Origin: Vibrio gallicus
GTDB taxonomy: Bacteria; Pseudomonadota; Gammaproteobacteria; Enterobacterales; Vibrionaceae
Assembly: GCF_024346875.1 (NCBI RefSeq)
Contig: NZ_AP024871.1
Coordinates: 62,001-126,000, forward strand
Direction: 5' to 3'
Length of the DNA: 64,000 nt
A program made the position numbers and the translations under genes. This document shows, in pieces, positions 26,341 to 35,261 of this stretch. How positions within the stretch are numbered: the first letter of the stretch is position 1; each line of letters begins with the position of its first letter. The notes below the pieces were generated by a model. It saw nothing but the letters and a program-made list of their open reading frames with translations, was not told where the DNA came from and ran no database searches.

Positions 26341-27753
26341 TTAATGAGAAAGGTTTAGCTCTTTGAGTTTACGAGTAAGGGTATTGCGTCCCCAGCCCAA
26401 TACCTTAGCCGCATCCTGTTTGTGGCCATTGGTATGATTAAGAGCCGCCTGCAGTAGGATGCGTTCAAATTCCGGTAGGGCGTAAGAGAGCAATTCAGTC
26501 TCTCCTGATGCCAAGGATGCTCGTGCCCATTTCTCAAGTTGTGTTTGCCAGTTGCTGTCTTCTACCGAGCTGGTGAGGCTCTTCTCTTCAACTAGCTCTT
26601 GAGGCAGGTCTGATGGCAGAATTTCACTGCCGCTTGCCATCACTGTTAGCCAACGACAGGTGTTTTCGAGTTGACGAACGTTGCCAGGCCAGCCTAAGCG
26701 TGTGAGCACTTCTATTGCATCTTTGGATAGTGTTTTAACCTCTACATCCAGTTCCTCGGCTGCGAGGTTTAAGAAGTGTAGGGCGAGCTTCTCAATGTCT
26801 TGTTTACGTTCACGCAATGAAGGGATATGCACCCGAATAACATTTAAGCGGTGGAACAAGTCCTCGCGAAAGTCACCGGCATGAACTAACGATTCTAGAT
26901 TTTGATGGGTTGCGGCAATGATACGAACATCGACCTTAATTGCAGAGTGACCACCAACTCGATAGAACTGACCATCGGCCAGAACGCGCAATAAGCGAGT
27001 TTGAATATCCAGTGGCATATCTCCGATTTCATCTAAAAACAGGGTGCCGCCATTCGCTTGCTCAAAGCGTCCTTGACGAACACTATTTGCGCCGGTAAAT
27101 GCCCCTTTTTCATGCCCAAATAACTCTGATTCAATCAGATCCTTTGGTATTGCTGCCATGTTTAGTGCGATGAAGGGGTTCTTATTACGTGGGCTGTGTT
27201 TGTGAAGAGCATGAGCCACCAGCTCTTTACCTGTGCCGGACTCACCATTGATTAATACCGAAATAGAGGAGCGAGAGAGACGGCCTATAGCCCTGAATAC
27301 CTCTTGCATTGCTGGCGCTTCACCTATTATTTCAGGAGACTCACTCTTGCTGGTGTTGAGGATAGTCTGGCTCTGTTTGTTCTCGAGACTATGGGTTATT
27401 GCTCGTTCAGCTAGCGCAAGAGCCTCATCAATATCAAATGGCTTTGGCAGATATTCAAATGCGCCCTCTTGATAGGCATTTACCGCAGCATCCAGATCTG
27501 AATGCGCGGTCATAATAATGACTGGTAGCTCAGGCTGTGATTTTTGAACCTGCTTGAGCAGGTCTAAGCCATCCATTCCCGGCATGCGAATATCTGAGAT
27601 AATAACGTCTGGGAGTTCACGCTCTAGGGCTAAAAGAACACTCTCGGCATCGGCGAAGGTTTCACACTTGATGTTTGCGTTACTGAAGGTTTTATCTAAT
27701 ACCCAGCGGATGGAACTATCATCGTCGACCACCCAAATATATCCTTTGCTCAT
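26341..27753 (-). CDS. ntrC: Nitrogen response regulator NtrC (NR-I)
   Basis: Sigma-54 activator that turns on glnA and other nitrogen genes when phosphorylated by NtrB. The 470-residue protein has a receiver domain with phospho-acceptor D54 in IISDIRMPG, an AAA+ domain with Walker A GESGTGKE near 168 and the sigma-54 contact loop GAFTGA, and a C-terminal Fis-type HTH (GHKQDAAKVLGWGRNTLTRKL). Lies 23 bp after ntrB; the order glnA-ntrB-ntrC is standard. Confidence 0.98.
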   Translation of the reverse strand: MSKGYIWVVDDDSSIRWVLDKTFSNANIKCETFADAESVLLALERELPDVIISDIRMPGMDGLDLLKQVQKSQPELPVIIMTAHSDLDAAVNAYQEGAFEYLPKPFDIDEALALAERAITHSLENKQSQTILNTSKSESPEIIGEAPAMQEVFRAIGRLSRSSISVLINGESGTGKELVAHALHKHSPRNKNPFIALNMAAIPKDLIESELFGHEKGAFTGANSVRQGRFEQANGGTLFLDEIGDMPLDIQTRLLRVLADGQFYRVGGHSAIKVDVRIIAATHQNLESLVHAGDFREDLFHRLNVIRVHIPSLRERKQDIEKLALHFLNLAAEELDVEVKTLSKDAIEVLTRLGWPGNVRQLENTCRWLTVMASGSEILPSDLPQELVEEKSLTSSVEDSNWQTQLEKWARASLASGETELLSYALPEFERILLQAALNHTNGHKQDAAKVLGWGRNTLTRKLKELNLSH

Positions 27754-27776
27754 CTCAAGGCTCCTAGCAATAAAAA

Positions 27777-28832
27777 TTAATAATCTAAAATTGGCAAATA
27801 AATGGTAAAGGTGGTCTTTCCAGGCCAGCTATCGACGTCAATTTTGCCTTGGTGTTGGTCAATAAGGTTTTGTGAAATAGAAAGCCCTAATCCTGTACCG
27901 CCTTCTCTTCCGCTGACCATAGGGTAGAAAACAGTATCGATAAGCTCTGAAGGGATTCCTGGACCGTTATCGCTCACCTCAATACGTGCCGCGAGCTTAA
28001 CCCGCTTGCCATGAATATTGACTTGGTGTTCAGTGCGAGTGGTAAGGGTAATCTTTGCATCTGAACGGCCTTCTAGCATCTGGGCTGCATTACTAACAAT
28101 GTTGAGTAATGACTGTTCAATCTGCTCGCAGTCCATCGTTATATCAGGAAGGCTGGGGTCATAATCTCGAATAATGTTAATGGTATTATTTGACTCTAGC
28201 TCTACCAGTTGGCGTACTTTTTCTAGAATAAGGTGCACGTTCTCTTGTTTTTTACTACCTGGTCTTTGTGGTCCAAGTAATCGGTCAACTAAGTTTCGTA
28301 GGCGATCGGCCTGCTCAATAATGATCTGTGTATATTCTCGAAGTGAATCAGACGGAAGCATCTTTTCTAGTAATTGAGCCGCGCCTCTTAAGCCCCCAAG
28401 GGGGTTTTTGATTTCATGGGCAAGGCTGCGGATCAATAATTTTGCCGCTTGTTGCTGTGTGTGTTGATTGAGTTCTTGGTTGATTCGGCGTTGTTGGTCG
28501 ACCTGCTTGAGCTCGACCAGTAGCATAAGCTGCTTATTCCAAGATGTTGGGCTTATTGTGAGCTCAAGTAGCAGTGGTCGACCTTCGATTACGAAGGTAA
28601 CATCACTATCGATTATGCTTTTCCCAGAGATAAGGGCTTGCTCGAATAGAGAGAAATCAATAGAAGAGTGTTCAATCAAACTGGGTAGTAGCTGATTAAT
28701 ACAGCGGCTTTTACTGTAACCCAGTAGTTGCTCAGCGGCAGGGTTCAGGTAGATGATATTGAGAGAGTCATCTATCATCAGAGTCGCAGTGACCAGTTGT
28801 TCTAAAATTGTATCCGCTAGAGACTTGTTCAC
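27777..28832 (-). CDS. ntrB: Nitrogen sensor kinase/phosphatase NtrB (NR-II)
   Basis: Soluble histidine kinase that phosphorylates or dephosphorylates NtrC under PII control. The 351-residue protein has an N-terminal PAS domain (about 5-115), the H-box LAHEIKNPLGGLRGAAQLL with His near 138, and the ATPase domain with N-box, DNGPGIP and GREGGTGLGLSI. The start is GTG at 28832, supported by AGGGAAG 6-12 bases upstream. Preceded by NtrC-type palindromes, as in E. coli glnL. Confidence 0.97.
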   Translation of the reverse strand: MNKSLADTILEQLVTATLMIDDSLNIIYLNPAAEQLLGYSKSRCINQLLPSLIEHSSIDFSLFEQALISGKSIIDSDVTFVIEGRPLLLELTISPTSWNKQLMLLVELKQVDQQRRINQELNQHTQQQAAKLLIRSLAHEIKNPLGGLRGAAQLLEKMLPSDSLREYTQIIIEQADRLRNLVDRLLGPQRPGSKKQENVHLILEKVRQLVELESNNTINIIRDYDPSLPDITMDCEQIEQSLLNIVSNAAQMLEGRSDAKITLTTRTEHQVNIHGKRVKLAARIEVSDNGPGIPSELIDTVFYPMVSGREGGTGLGLSISQNLIDQHQGKIDVDSWPGKTTFTIYLPILDY

Positions 28833-28859
28833 AGATCTTCCCTTTCTGTTACATAAATT

Positions 28860-28873
28860 AGTGCAACTGCACT
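28860..28873. promoter_or_regulatory. Palindrome in the ntrB leader, NtrC half-site-like
   Basis: AGTGCA-AC-TGCACT, a perfect inverted repeat whose arms resemble NtrC half-sites but with shorter spacing. It lies 28 bp upstream of the ntrB start. Confidence 0.4.
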
Positions 28874-28888
28874 ACCAGAATTAATTAT

Positions 28889-28905
28889 TGCACAATAATG
28901 GTGCA
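28889..28905. promoter_or_regulatory. NtrC binding site upstream of ntrB
   Basis: TGCAC-N7-GTGCA, a perfect 17-bp NtrC consensus inverted repeat. By its place 57 bp before ntrB it probably autoregulates ntrBC, as at E. coli glnLp. Confidence 0.75.
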
Positions 28906-29036
28906 TTGTGGTGCTTGTTGTACTCTCACTAGTTAAATATGCAAAATCCTTGCCGAATATTTAGGTCACAGAAAATCAGGTAGCTTGGCTGGTTCATGGT
29001 GTGTGGAAGGGGATATGATTTGGTGTATTGCCACTA

Positions 29037-29067
29037 TAAAAAAGGCCTGCCGCAAGGCAGGCCTAAA
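29037..29067 (-). terminator. Terminator of glnA
   Basis: Stem AGGCCTGCC/GGCAGGCCT with loop GCAA; on the minus strand a run of six T follows. It separates glnA from ntrBC, so readthrough or the ntrB promoter feeds ntrBC. Confidence 0.92.
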
Positions 29068-29088
29068 ATAATCAAATCAAACTAATGA

Positions 29089-30498
29089 TTAAACAGAGTA
29101 GTAAAGTTCAAACTCAAGTGGGTGAGTTGTCATGTTAACTTTTACTACATCTTGAGACTTAAGCTCGATGTAAGAGTCGATGAAATCATCAGAATATACG
29201 CCGCCAGCAGTTAAGAACTCACGGTCTGCATCAAGAGCTGCAAGTGCTTCTTGTAGAGACTCAGCAACTGTTGGGATTTCAGCCGCTTCTTCTGCAGGTA
29301 GGTCGTATAGATCTTTATCCATAGCTTCCCCTGGGTGAATCTTGTTCTTGATTCCGTCAAGGCCAGCCATCAGCATTGCTGAGTAACATAGGTATGGGTT
29401 AGCTGCTGGATCACCAAAGCGAATCTCGATACGACGTGCTTTAGGGCTTGCCACTACTGGAATACGGATTGAAGCTGAACGGTTACGTGCAGAGTACGCA
29501 AGCATTACTGGAGCTTCAAAGCCAGGAACTAGGCGTTTGTATGAGTTAGTTGCAGGGTTAGCAAATGCGTTGATTGCGCGTGCGTGCTTGATGATACCAC
29601 CGATGTAGTAGATAGCCATTTCAGATAGGCCACCATATTTATCACCAGCAAACAGGTTAACACCATCTTTTGATAGAGATTGGTGAACGTGCATACCACT
29701 ACCGTTGTCACCAACAAGTGGTTTAGGCATGAAGGTTGCTGTTTTGCCGTAAGCGTGAGCAACATTGTGCACAACGTATTTGTAGATTTGAGTCTCATCT
29801 GCTTTAGCAGTTAGAGTATTGAAACGGCAAGCGATTTCGTTTTGACCTGCAGTTGCAACTTCGTGGTGGTGAGCTTCAACAACAAGGCCCATTTCTTCCA
29901 TGATCAGACACATTGCTGAACGGATATCTTGAGAAGAATCTACAGGAGCTACTGGGAAGTAACCACCTTTAACGCCAGGACGGTGGCCTTTGTTGCCATC
30001 TTCGAAATCAGAACCTGAATTCCAAGAAGCTTCAACATCATCAATCTTGTAGAAAGAACCTGACATGTCAGTGTTGAATTTAACATCGTCAAATAGGAAG
30101 AACTCTGGTTCTGGACCAACAAGTACTGTATCTGCAATACCCGTTGCACGCATGTAATCTTCAGCACGATGTGCGATAGAGCGTGGATCACGGTCATAGC
30201 CTTGCATAGTTGCAGGCTCAAGGATGTCACAACGAATGTTTAGAGTTGAGTCTTCAGTGAATGGGTCAAGTACTGCGCTCGATGGATCTGGCATCATAAC
30301 CATGTCAGATTCATTAATTCCTTTCCAACCAGCTACAGAAGAACCATCAAACATCTTACCTTCTTCAAAGAAGTCTGCATCTACTTGGTGAGACGGGATA
30401 GATACGTGCTGTTCCTTACCTTTAGTATCGGTAAAGCGTAAGTCAATAAACTTAACTTCATTTTCTTGGATCAGCGTTAGTACATTTTCTACTGACAT
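29089..30498 (-). CDS. glnA: Glutamine synthetase, type I
   Basis: ATP-dependent ammonia assimilation enzyme, dodecameric and adenylylated when nitrogen is plentiful. The 469-residue protein has the N-terminal beta-grasp [27 protein letters not shown], the metal Glu segment [10 protein letters not shown], the ATP region [16 protein letters not shown], and the adenylylation Tyr in DKDLYDLP near 398. GGAGGTTATCC before ATG is a strong ribosome site. Divergent from typA. Confidence 0.99.
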   Translation of the reverse strand: MSVENVLTLIQENEVKFIDLRFTDTKGKEQHVSIPSHQVDADFFEEGKMFDGSSVAGWKGINESDMVMMPDPSSAVLDPFTEDSTLNIRCDILEPATMQGYDRDPRSIAHRAEDYMRATGIADTVLVGPEPEFFLFDDVKFNTDMSGSFYKIDDVEASWNSGSDFEDGNKGHRPGVKGGYFPVAPVDSSQDIRSAMCLIMEEMGLVVEAHHHEVATAGQNEIACRFNTLTAKADETQIYKYVVHNVAHAYGKTATFMPKPLVGDNGSGMHVHQSLSKDGVNLFAGDKYGGLSEMAIYYIGGIIKHARAINAFANPATNSYKRLVPGFEAPVMLAYSARNRSASIRIPVVASPKARRIEIRFGDPAANPYLCYSAMLMAGLDGIKNKIHPGEAMDKDLYDLPAEEAAEIPTVAESLQEALAALDADREFLTAGGVYSDDFIDSYIELKSQDVVKVNMTTHPLEFELYYSV

Positions 30499-30623
30499 CT
30501 TGGATAACCTCCAGTGTTATTAAAACGTGATTGCTCGATACAAATGAGCATGTAATTCCAAAAACTAATCTACACTCTTTTTTAAGTATCGAACAATGAA
30601 TATTTTTCGACTGATTTTCTATA

Positions 30624-30639
30624 TGCCAAACTCGTGCCA
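30624..30639 (-). promoter_or_regulatory. Sigma-54 promoter of glnA
   Basis: On the minus strand TGGCAC-GAGTT-TGGCA fits the -24/-12 consensus TGGCAC-N5-TTGCA with one mismatch and exact spacing. The start of transcription would be near 30612, about 114 bases before glnA. Confidence 0.8.
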
Positions 30640-30723
30640 ACTTTTAAACTCTTTGTTTTTCAATTGGTTATTGTTGGTTTGCATGTTCCTAATGCAGTCC
30701 GTTGCACCAAAAAGATCCCCGAT

Positions 30724-30740
30724 CGCACTGTAATGGTGCG
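30724..30740. promoter_or_regulatory. NtrC enhancer site of glnA
   Basis: CGCAC-N7-GTGCG, an inverted repeat with the same spacing as the ntrB site. Centre about 120 bp upstream of the predicted sigma-54 start, as in E. coli glnAp2. Confidence 0.7.
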
Positions 30741-30995
30741 TTAATTGAGAGGTTGATCACTATATTTTGCTTTATCGCTACGAATTGGTGCGATATCAGA
30801 GAGGAATTTTTTTTTGCCCAAATAGGGTGCAAGCATATTTCATTCGATATCAAGTAAAATAGAAGGCGATTAGTGATTTTTAACTTAGGTCTAGATCACA
30901 CTTGTTGGGGTTTTGGTTAAAATCTGCTACATTACGACCAAATTTAAACCTAGTTGTCGGCATGTTGCCGCGACCTTACTGAGTGAATTCGATTC

Positions 30996-32825
30996 ATGTC
31001 TACTCCACAGATTGAAAAGTTGAGAAACATTGCCATTATTGCGCACGTTGACCATGGTAAAACAACCTTGGTTGACAAGCTGCTACAACAGTCCGGTACA
31101 TTAGAAACCCGTGGCGAAGTTGAAGAGCGAGTAATGGACTCCAACGATATCGAAAAGGAACGCGGTATCACCATTCTGGCTAAGAATACAGCGATTAACT
31201 GGAATGACTATCGTATCAACATCGTTGATACCCCTGGACACGCAGACTTCGGTGGTGAAGTAGAGCGTATTATGTCTATGGTAGATTGCGTATTGCTTAT
31301 TGTTGATGCGGTTGACGGCCCAATGCCTCAAACACGCTTTGTAACACAAAAAGCATTCGCACATGGTCTAAAACCAATCGTTGTTATTAACAAAATTGAC
31401 CGTCCTGGCGCACGTCCTGATTGGGTTATGGATCAAGTATTTGATTTGTTCGATAACCTAGGTGCTACCGACGAACAGCTAGACTTTAAAGTTGTCTATG
31501 CATCAGCTCTAAACGGCTGGGCGAGCAATGAAGAAGGCGTAGTTGGCGAAAACATGGAACCATTGTTCGAAACTATCGTTGAAGAAGTGGCTGCTCCACA
31601 AGTTGACCAAGATGGCTCTTTACAGATGCAAATCTCTCAGCTTGATTACAGCTCATACGTTGGTGTTATCGGTGTAGGTCGTGTTACTCGTGGTACTGTT
31701 GTACCAAATCAACAGGTTACAGTTGTTGGTGCTGACGGTAAGTCTCGCAACGGTAAAGTTGGTACAGTTCTAGGTTACCTAGGTCTAGACCGCCACGATG
31801 TTGAGCAAGCTACAGCTGGCGATATCATTGCAATCACAGGTCTTGGTGAGCTAAAAATCTCTGATACTATCTGTGCTCAAGGTGCAGTAGAAGCATTGCC
31901 ACCACTGTCTGTTGATGAACCAACAGTTACTATGACTTTCCAAGTAAATACCTCTCCATTTGCAGGTAAAGAAGGTAAGTTTGTAACCTCTCGTAATATC
32001 CTAGAGCGTCTTGAAAAAGAACTTGTTCACAACGTAGCGCTACGTGTTGAACAGTCTGACGATCCAGATAAATTCCGTGTTTCAGGTCGTGGTGAACTTC
32101 ACCTATCTATCCTGATTGAAAACATGCGTCGTGAAGGCTTTGAGCTAGCAGTATCTCGTCCAGAAGTTATCATCAAAGAAGAAGATGGTCAGCTTATGGA
32201 ACCGTATGAAACGGTAACTATCGATGTGTTAGATGAGCACCAAGGTGGCATCATGGAAAACATCGGTTTACGTAAAGGTGAACTGACTGATATGTCTCCT
32301 GATGGTAAAGGCCGTGTTCGCATGGACTTTATGATGCCTTCTCGTGGTCTTATCGGTTTCCAAACTGAGTTCCTAACTCTAACCTCTGGTTCTGGTCTGA
32401 TGTACCATACGTTTGATCACTACGGCCCTCATAAAGGCGGTGTAATCGGTCAACGTAATAACGGTGTTCTTATCTCGAATGCAACGGGTAAAGCATTGAC
32501 TTATGCGCTATTCAACCTGCAAGAGCGTGGTCGTCTGTTTGCTCAACACGCAGATGAAGTTTATGAAGGTCAGGTTATCGGTATTCATAACCGTTCAAAT
32601 GATCTAACTGTAAACTGCCTGAAAGGTAAGCAGCTAACTAACGTTCGTGCTTCTGGTACTGATGAAGCTCAGGTTCTTTCTCCACCAATCAAGCACACAC
32701 TAGAGCAAGCTCTAGAGTTCATTGATGAAGATGAATTGGTAGAAGTAACCCCAGAAAGCATTCGTATTCGTAAGAAACTTCTTACTGAAAACGATCGTAA
32801 ACGCGCAGGTCGTCCTGCGAAATAA
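30996..32825 (+). CDS. typA: Ribosome-associated GTPase TypA/BipA
   Basis: Translational GTPase that binds ribosomes and aids 50S assembly and cold or stress growth. The 609-residue protein has G1 AHVDHGKTT, switch [11 protein letters not shown]3 DTPGHADF, G4 NKIDRP, then EF-G-like domains and the BipA-specific C-terminal region ([15 protein letters not shown]). Length and order are typical. glnA-typA divergence is the E. coli arrangement. Confidence 0.98.
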   Translation: MSTPQIEKLRNIAIIAHVDHGKTTLVDKLLQQSGTLETRGEVEERVMDSNDIEKERGITILAKNTAINWNDYRINIVDTPGHADFGGEVERIMSMVDCVLLIVDAVDGPMPQTRFVTQKAFAHGLKPIVVINKIDRPGARPDWVMDQVFDLFDNLGATDEQLDFKVVYASALNGWASNEEGVVGENMEPLFETIVEEVAAPQVDQDGSLQMQISQLDYSSYVGVIGVGRVTRGTVVPNQQVTVVGADGKSRNGKVGTVLGYLGLDRHDVEQATAGDIIAITGLGELKISDTICAQGAVEALPPLSVDEPTVTMTFQVNTSPFAGKEGKFVTSRNILERLEKELVHNVALRVEQSDDPDKFRVSGRGELHLSILIENMRREGFELAVSRPEVIIKEEDGQLMEPYETVTIDVLDEHQGGIMENIGLRKGELTDMSPDGKGRVRMDFMMPSRGLIGFQTEFLTLTSGSGLMYHTFDHYGPHKGGVIGQRNNGVLISNATGKALTYALFNLQERGRLFAQHADEVYEGQVIGIHNRSNDLTVNCLKGKQLTNVRASGTDEAQVLSPPIKHTLEQALEFIDEDELVEVTPESIRIRKKLLTENDRKRAGRPAK

Positions 32826-32846
32826 TTAATTGCTTTACTGTATTTT

Positions 32847-32873
32847 AAGCCTCGCTTTTAGCGAGGCTTTTTT
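32847..32873 (+). terminator. Terminator of typA
   Basis: Perfect 9-bp stem AAGCCTCGC/GCGAGGCTT, loop TTTTA, then T-run. Confidence 0.93.
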
Positions 32874-32969
32874 ATTTGCTAAAATACAAGAATAACAAAT
32901 TGAATTTCATAGACTTCTTGCCGTTTTTCAATGAACAAGAATGCAATAAGATAAGGAGCACGTAGCAGG

Positions 32970-33896
32970 ATGCGAATTAGGCTTAAGTTACCGCAAAAGG
33001 TGCATGTGTGTTTACACTATGTGAGCTATTTATATCAGAGAGCAAAGCACGATAGGTTGCCGGTTAATGCAGGCTATATGGCCTATATTACTTTGATTTC
33101 GCTAGTTCCTTTGACCACAGTTTCTTTGGCTGCGCTTTCTAAGTTCCCTGCGTTTGATGGGGTTGGCGATACAGTTCAGGCGTTTATCTTTTCTAATTTC
33201 GTTCCGACTGCTGGAGAGGCGATTAAGCTAACCCTGAATGAATTCATTACTAATACTGGGAAAATGACAACCATTGGCCTTTTATTTTTATTTGTAGCGG
33301 CAATACTGCTGATATCGGCGATAGATACCAACCTTAACTATATCTGGCGGGTGCGTAAAAAACGGCAGTTGGTATATTCATTTTCACTGTACTGGATGGT
33401 ATTGACGTTAGGGCCGGTATTAGTTGGGTTGAGTCTGGTATTTTCATCCCGTATTGCATCAATGCGAGTATGGAGTGAAGATACGGTGCACCTCGTTTAT
33501 GGTCTGCTCCCTATTAGCTTCTCTCTGTTGGCTTTTTTTGGGCTTTACCTGTTAGTACCTAACCTTAAAGTGAGAATGAGGCATGCGCTCGCTGGGGCCT
33601 TTGTATCTGGCGTGCTATTTGAGATAAGTAAGAAAGTTTTTGCGTTTTATGTCACCCAGTTTCCATCCTACCAGTTAATTTACGGCGCTTTGGCAGCGAT
33701 CCCATTGCTGTTTATCTGGATTTATTTGTGCTGGATGATAGTGTTGATTGGCGCTGAAATTACCGCAAGTCTTGGTGAAGAAGAGGTGTGGCGAGTTGAG
33801 CATCCTTTTAGTAAAAAATGGTTTTTGTATTACCAAACGTTGTTAATGAGAAAAAGGTTAAGTCGAAGTGATTGCACTGATCCAGAGAGTGAGTGA
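32970..33896 (+). CDS. yihY: YihY/BrkB-family inner-membrane protein
   Basis: Polytopic membrane protein once wrongly assigned as RNase BN; true function not known. The 308-residue protein has about six transmembrane segments and the family motifs [15 protein letters not shown] near 34-48, IWRVRKKRQ, and [29 protein letters not shown] lies somewhat far (about 12 bp) from ATG 32970. Overlaps dtd by 29 bp, so they are one operon with madA/fabY. Confidence 0.92.
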   Translation: MRIRLKLPQKVHVCLHYVSYLYQRAKHDRLPVNAGYMAYITLISLVPLTTVSLAALSKFPAFDGVGDTVQAFIFSNFVPTAGEAIKLTLNEFITNTGKMTTIGLLFLFVAAILLISAIDTNLNYIWRVRKKRQLVYSFSLYWMVLTLGPVLVGLSLVFSSRIASMRVWSEDTVHLVYGLLPISFSLLAFFGLYLLVPNLKVRMRHALAGAFVSGVLFEISKKVFAFYVTQFPSYQLIYGALAAIPLLFIWIYLCWMIVLIGAEITASLGEEEVWRVEHPFSKKWFLYYQTLLMRKRLSRSDCTDPESE

Positions 33897-34302
33897 AGCC
33901 AGCGTTAAGGTGGAAGGTCAAATAGTAGGTGAAATAAATAAGGGACTTTTGGTTCTGCTTGGGGTCGAAAAGGGAGACGATGAAGCAAAAGCGAAGCGTT
34001 TAGTCGAAAGGGTCACTACTTATCGAGTATTCTCTGATGACGACGACAAGATGAACCTCAACGTCAAACAGGTCGGGGGGAGTGTTTTAGTTGTCTCGCA
34101 ATTTACCTTGCCCGCTGATACCAAAAAAGGGACTCGTGCTGGATTCTCCAAGGGAGCGCTTCCTGCTGATGCTGAACGCTTATATGAGTATTTTTCACAG
34201 CAATGTGCTGGTGTGGTGCCTACCGAGCAAGGTCAATTTGCTGCGGATATGAAGGTATCTCTCATTAATGATGGGCCAGTGACTTTCTGGTTGCAGGCTT
34301 AG
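33868..34302 (+). CDS. dtd: D-aminoacyl-tRNA deacylase
   Basis: Hydrolyses D-amino acids (and glycine from tRNA-Ala) off mischarged tRNA. The 144-residue protein starts at GTG with [15 protein letters not shown], has the catalytic SQFTL motif and the C-terminal cross-subunit [10 protein letters not shown] with the Gly-cisPro element. AAAGG about 11 bases upstream supports GTG 33868. Starts inside yihY. Confidence 0.96.
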   Translation: MIALIQRVSEASVKVEGQIVGEINKGLLVLLGVEKGDDEAKAKRLVERVTTYRVFSDDDDKMNLNVKQVGGSVLVVSQFTLPADTKKGTRAGFSKGALPADAERLYEYFSQQCAGVVPTEQGQFAADMKVSLINDGPVTFWLQA

Positions 34303-34334
34303 CAACAAAGAATTGAAAGGGAATTCAAAATTTT

Positions 34335-35258
34335 ATGTTTAAGCTCATTACCCCTAGAACAGACAATCAATTAGAAAAATATTTTCATTTTCGCTGGCAG
34401 ATGCTGCGTGAACCGTGGCAGAGACCACGTGGTTCAGAGCGGGATGAATATGATGAGATGAGTCACCATCGCATGATAGTAGATAGTCGAGGGCGACCGG
34501 TAGCGGTTGGACGACTTTATATTACAGCTGATGACGATGGGCAGATTCGTTTTATGGCAGTGAAAAAGAACCGTCGAGGAAAGGGCGTTGGTTCTTTAAT
34601 ATTAGTTGCACTGGAGTCTTTAGCTCGGCAAGAAGGGGTGAAGCGATTGGTGTGCAGTGCTCGTGAAGATGCGATTGATTTTTACCGTAATAATGGCTTT
34701 GAGAGTCAAGGTGAGGTTAGTGACGAACGTGGCCCAGTACGTCATCAACAGATGATAAAAACGGTTGACCCTATGGCGGATGTATTACGTCGCCCTGATT
34801 GGTGTAACGAGTTACAGCAGCGCTGGGAGGAGCAGATCCCTATCAGCGATAAAATGGGGATTAAAATCAATCAATACACAGGTTATAAATTTGAATGTAT
34901 AGCGCAGCTTAATCCTAATTTAAATCCACATAATACTATGTTTGCGGGGTCAGCTTTTACCTTGGCAACGTTGACTGGTTGGGGGATGGCATGGCTACTT
35001 ATGAGAGAGCGAAATCTGCATGCAGATATCGTGTTAGCCGATAGTAATATTCGCTATCGACATCCAGTAAAAGAAAGCCCGATTGCTACCACCTCACTAG
35101 ATGGGATTAGCGGAGACTTAGACCGACTCGAAGGAGGGCGGCGAGCGCGCATAATCATAAAGGTCCACATCTATAGCGGTAATTTGGAAGCCGTTGAGTT
35201 TACGGGTACCTATGTGCTTTTACCTAATACTAAGGCCAATAAAACCCTAAGTGTTTAA
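34335..35258 (+). CDS. yiiD: YiiD/MadA-type protein: GNAT domain fused to hotdog domain
   Basis: The family has been reported to decarboxylate malonyl-ACP (MadA) and to supply acetyl-ACP for fatty acid initiation; related FabY proteins act as an initiating ketosynthase. The 307-residue protein has an N-terminal GNAT-like acetyltransferase domain (about 1-150, with KKNRRGKGVGSLIL) and a C-terminal hotdog (thioesterase-like) domain from about 165, with NPHNTMFAGSAFTLATLTGW. Gene order yihY-dtd-yiiD matches E. coli. Confidence 0.88.
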   Translation: MFKLITPRTDNQLEKYFHFRWQMLREPWQRPRGSERDEYDEMSHHRMIVDSRGRPVAVGRLYITADDDGQIRFMAVKKNRRGKGVGSLILVALESLARQEGVKRLVCSAREDAIDFYRNNGFESQGEVSDERGPVRHQQMIKTVDPMADVLRRPDWCNELQQRWEEQIPISDKMGIKINQYTGYKFECIAQLNPNLNPHNTMFAGSAFTLATLTGWGMAWLLMRERNLHADIVLADSNIRYRHPVKESPIATTSLDGISGDLDRLEGGRRARIIIKVHIYSGNLEAVEFTGTYVLLPNTKANKTLSV

Positions 35259-35261
35259 TGC

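Larger units (their letters stand above)
30499..30995. other. 497-bp divergent regulatory region of glnA and typA
   Basis: Holds the glnA sigma-54 promoter, an NtrC palindrome and two weaker NtrC-like half-sites (TTGCACCA at 30712-30719 and TTGGTGCG near 30785-30792). The typA-proximal 200 bp are AT-rich; TCTAGATCACA at 30890-30900 is a CRP half-site at most. Confidence 0.7.

Noticed and set aside
30890..30900. CRP site upstream of typA
   Set aside because: Only the TCACA half matches; the other half is too degenerate.
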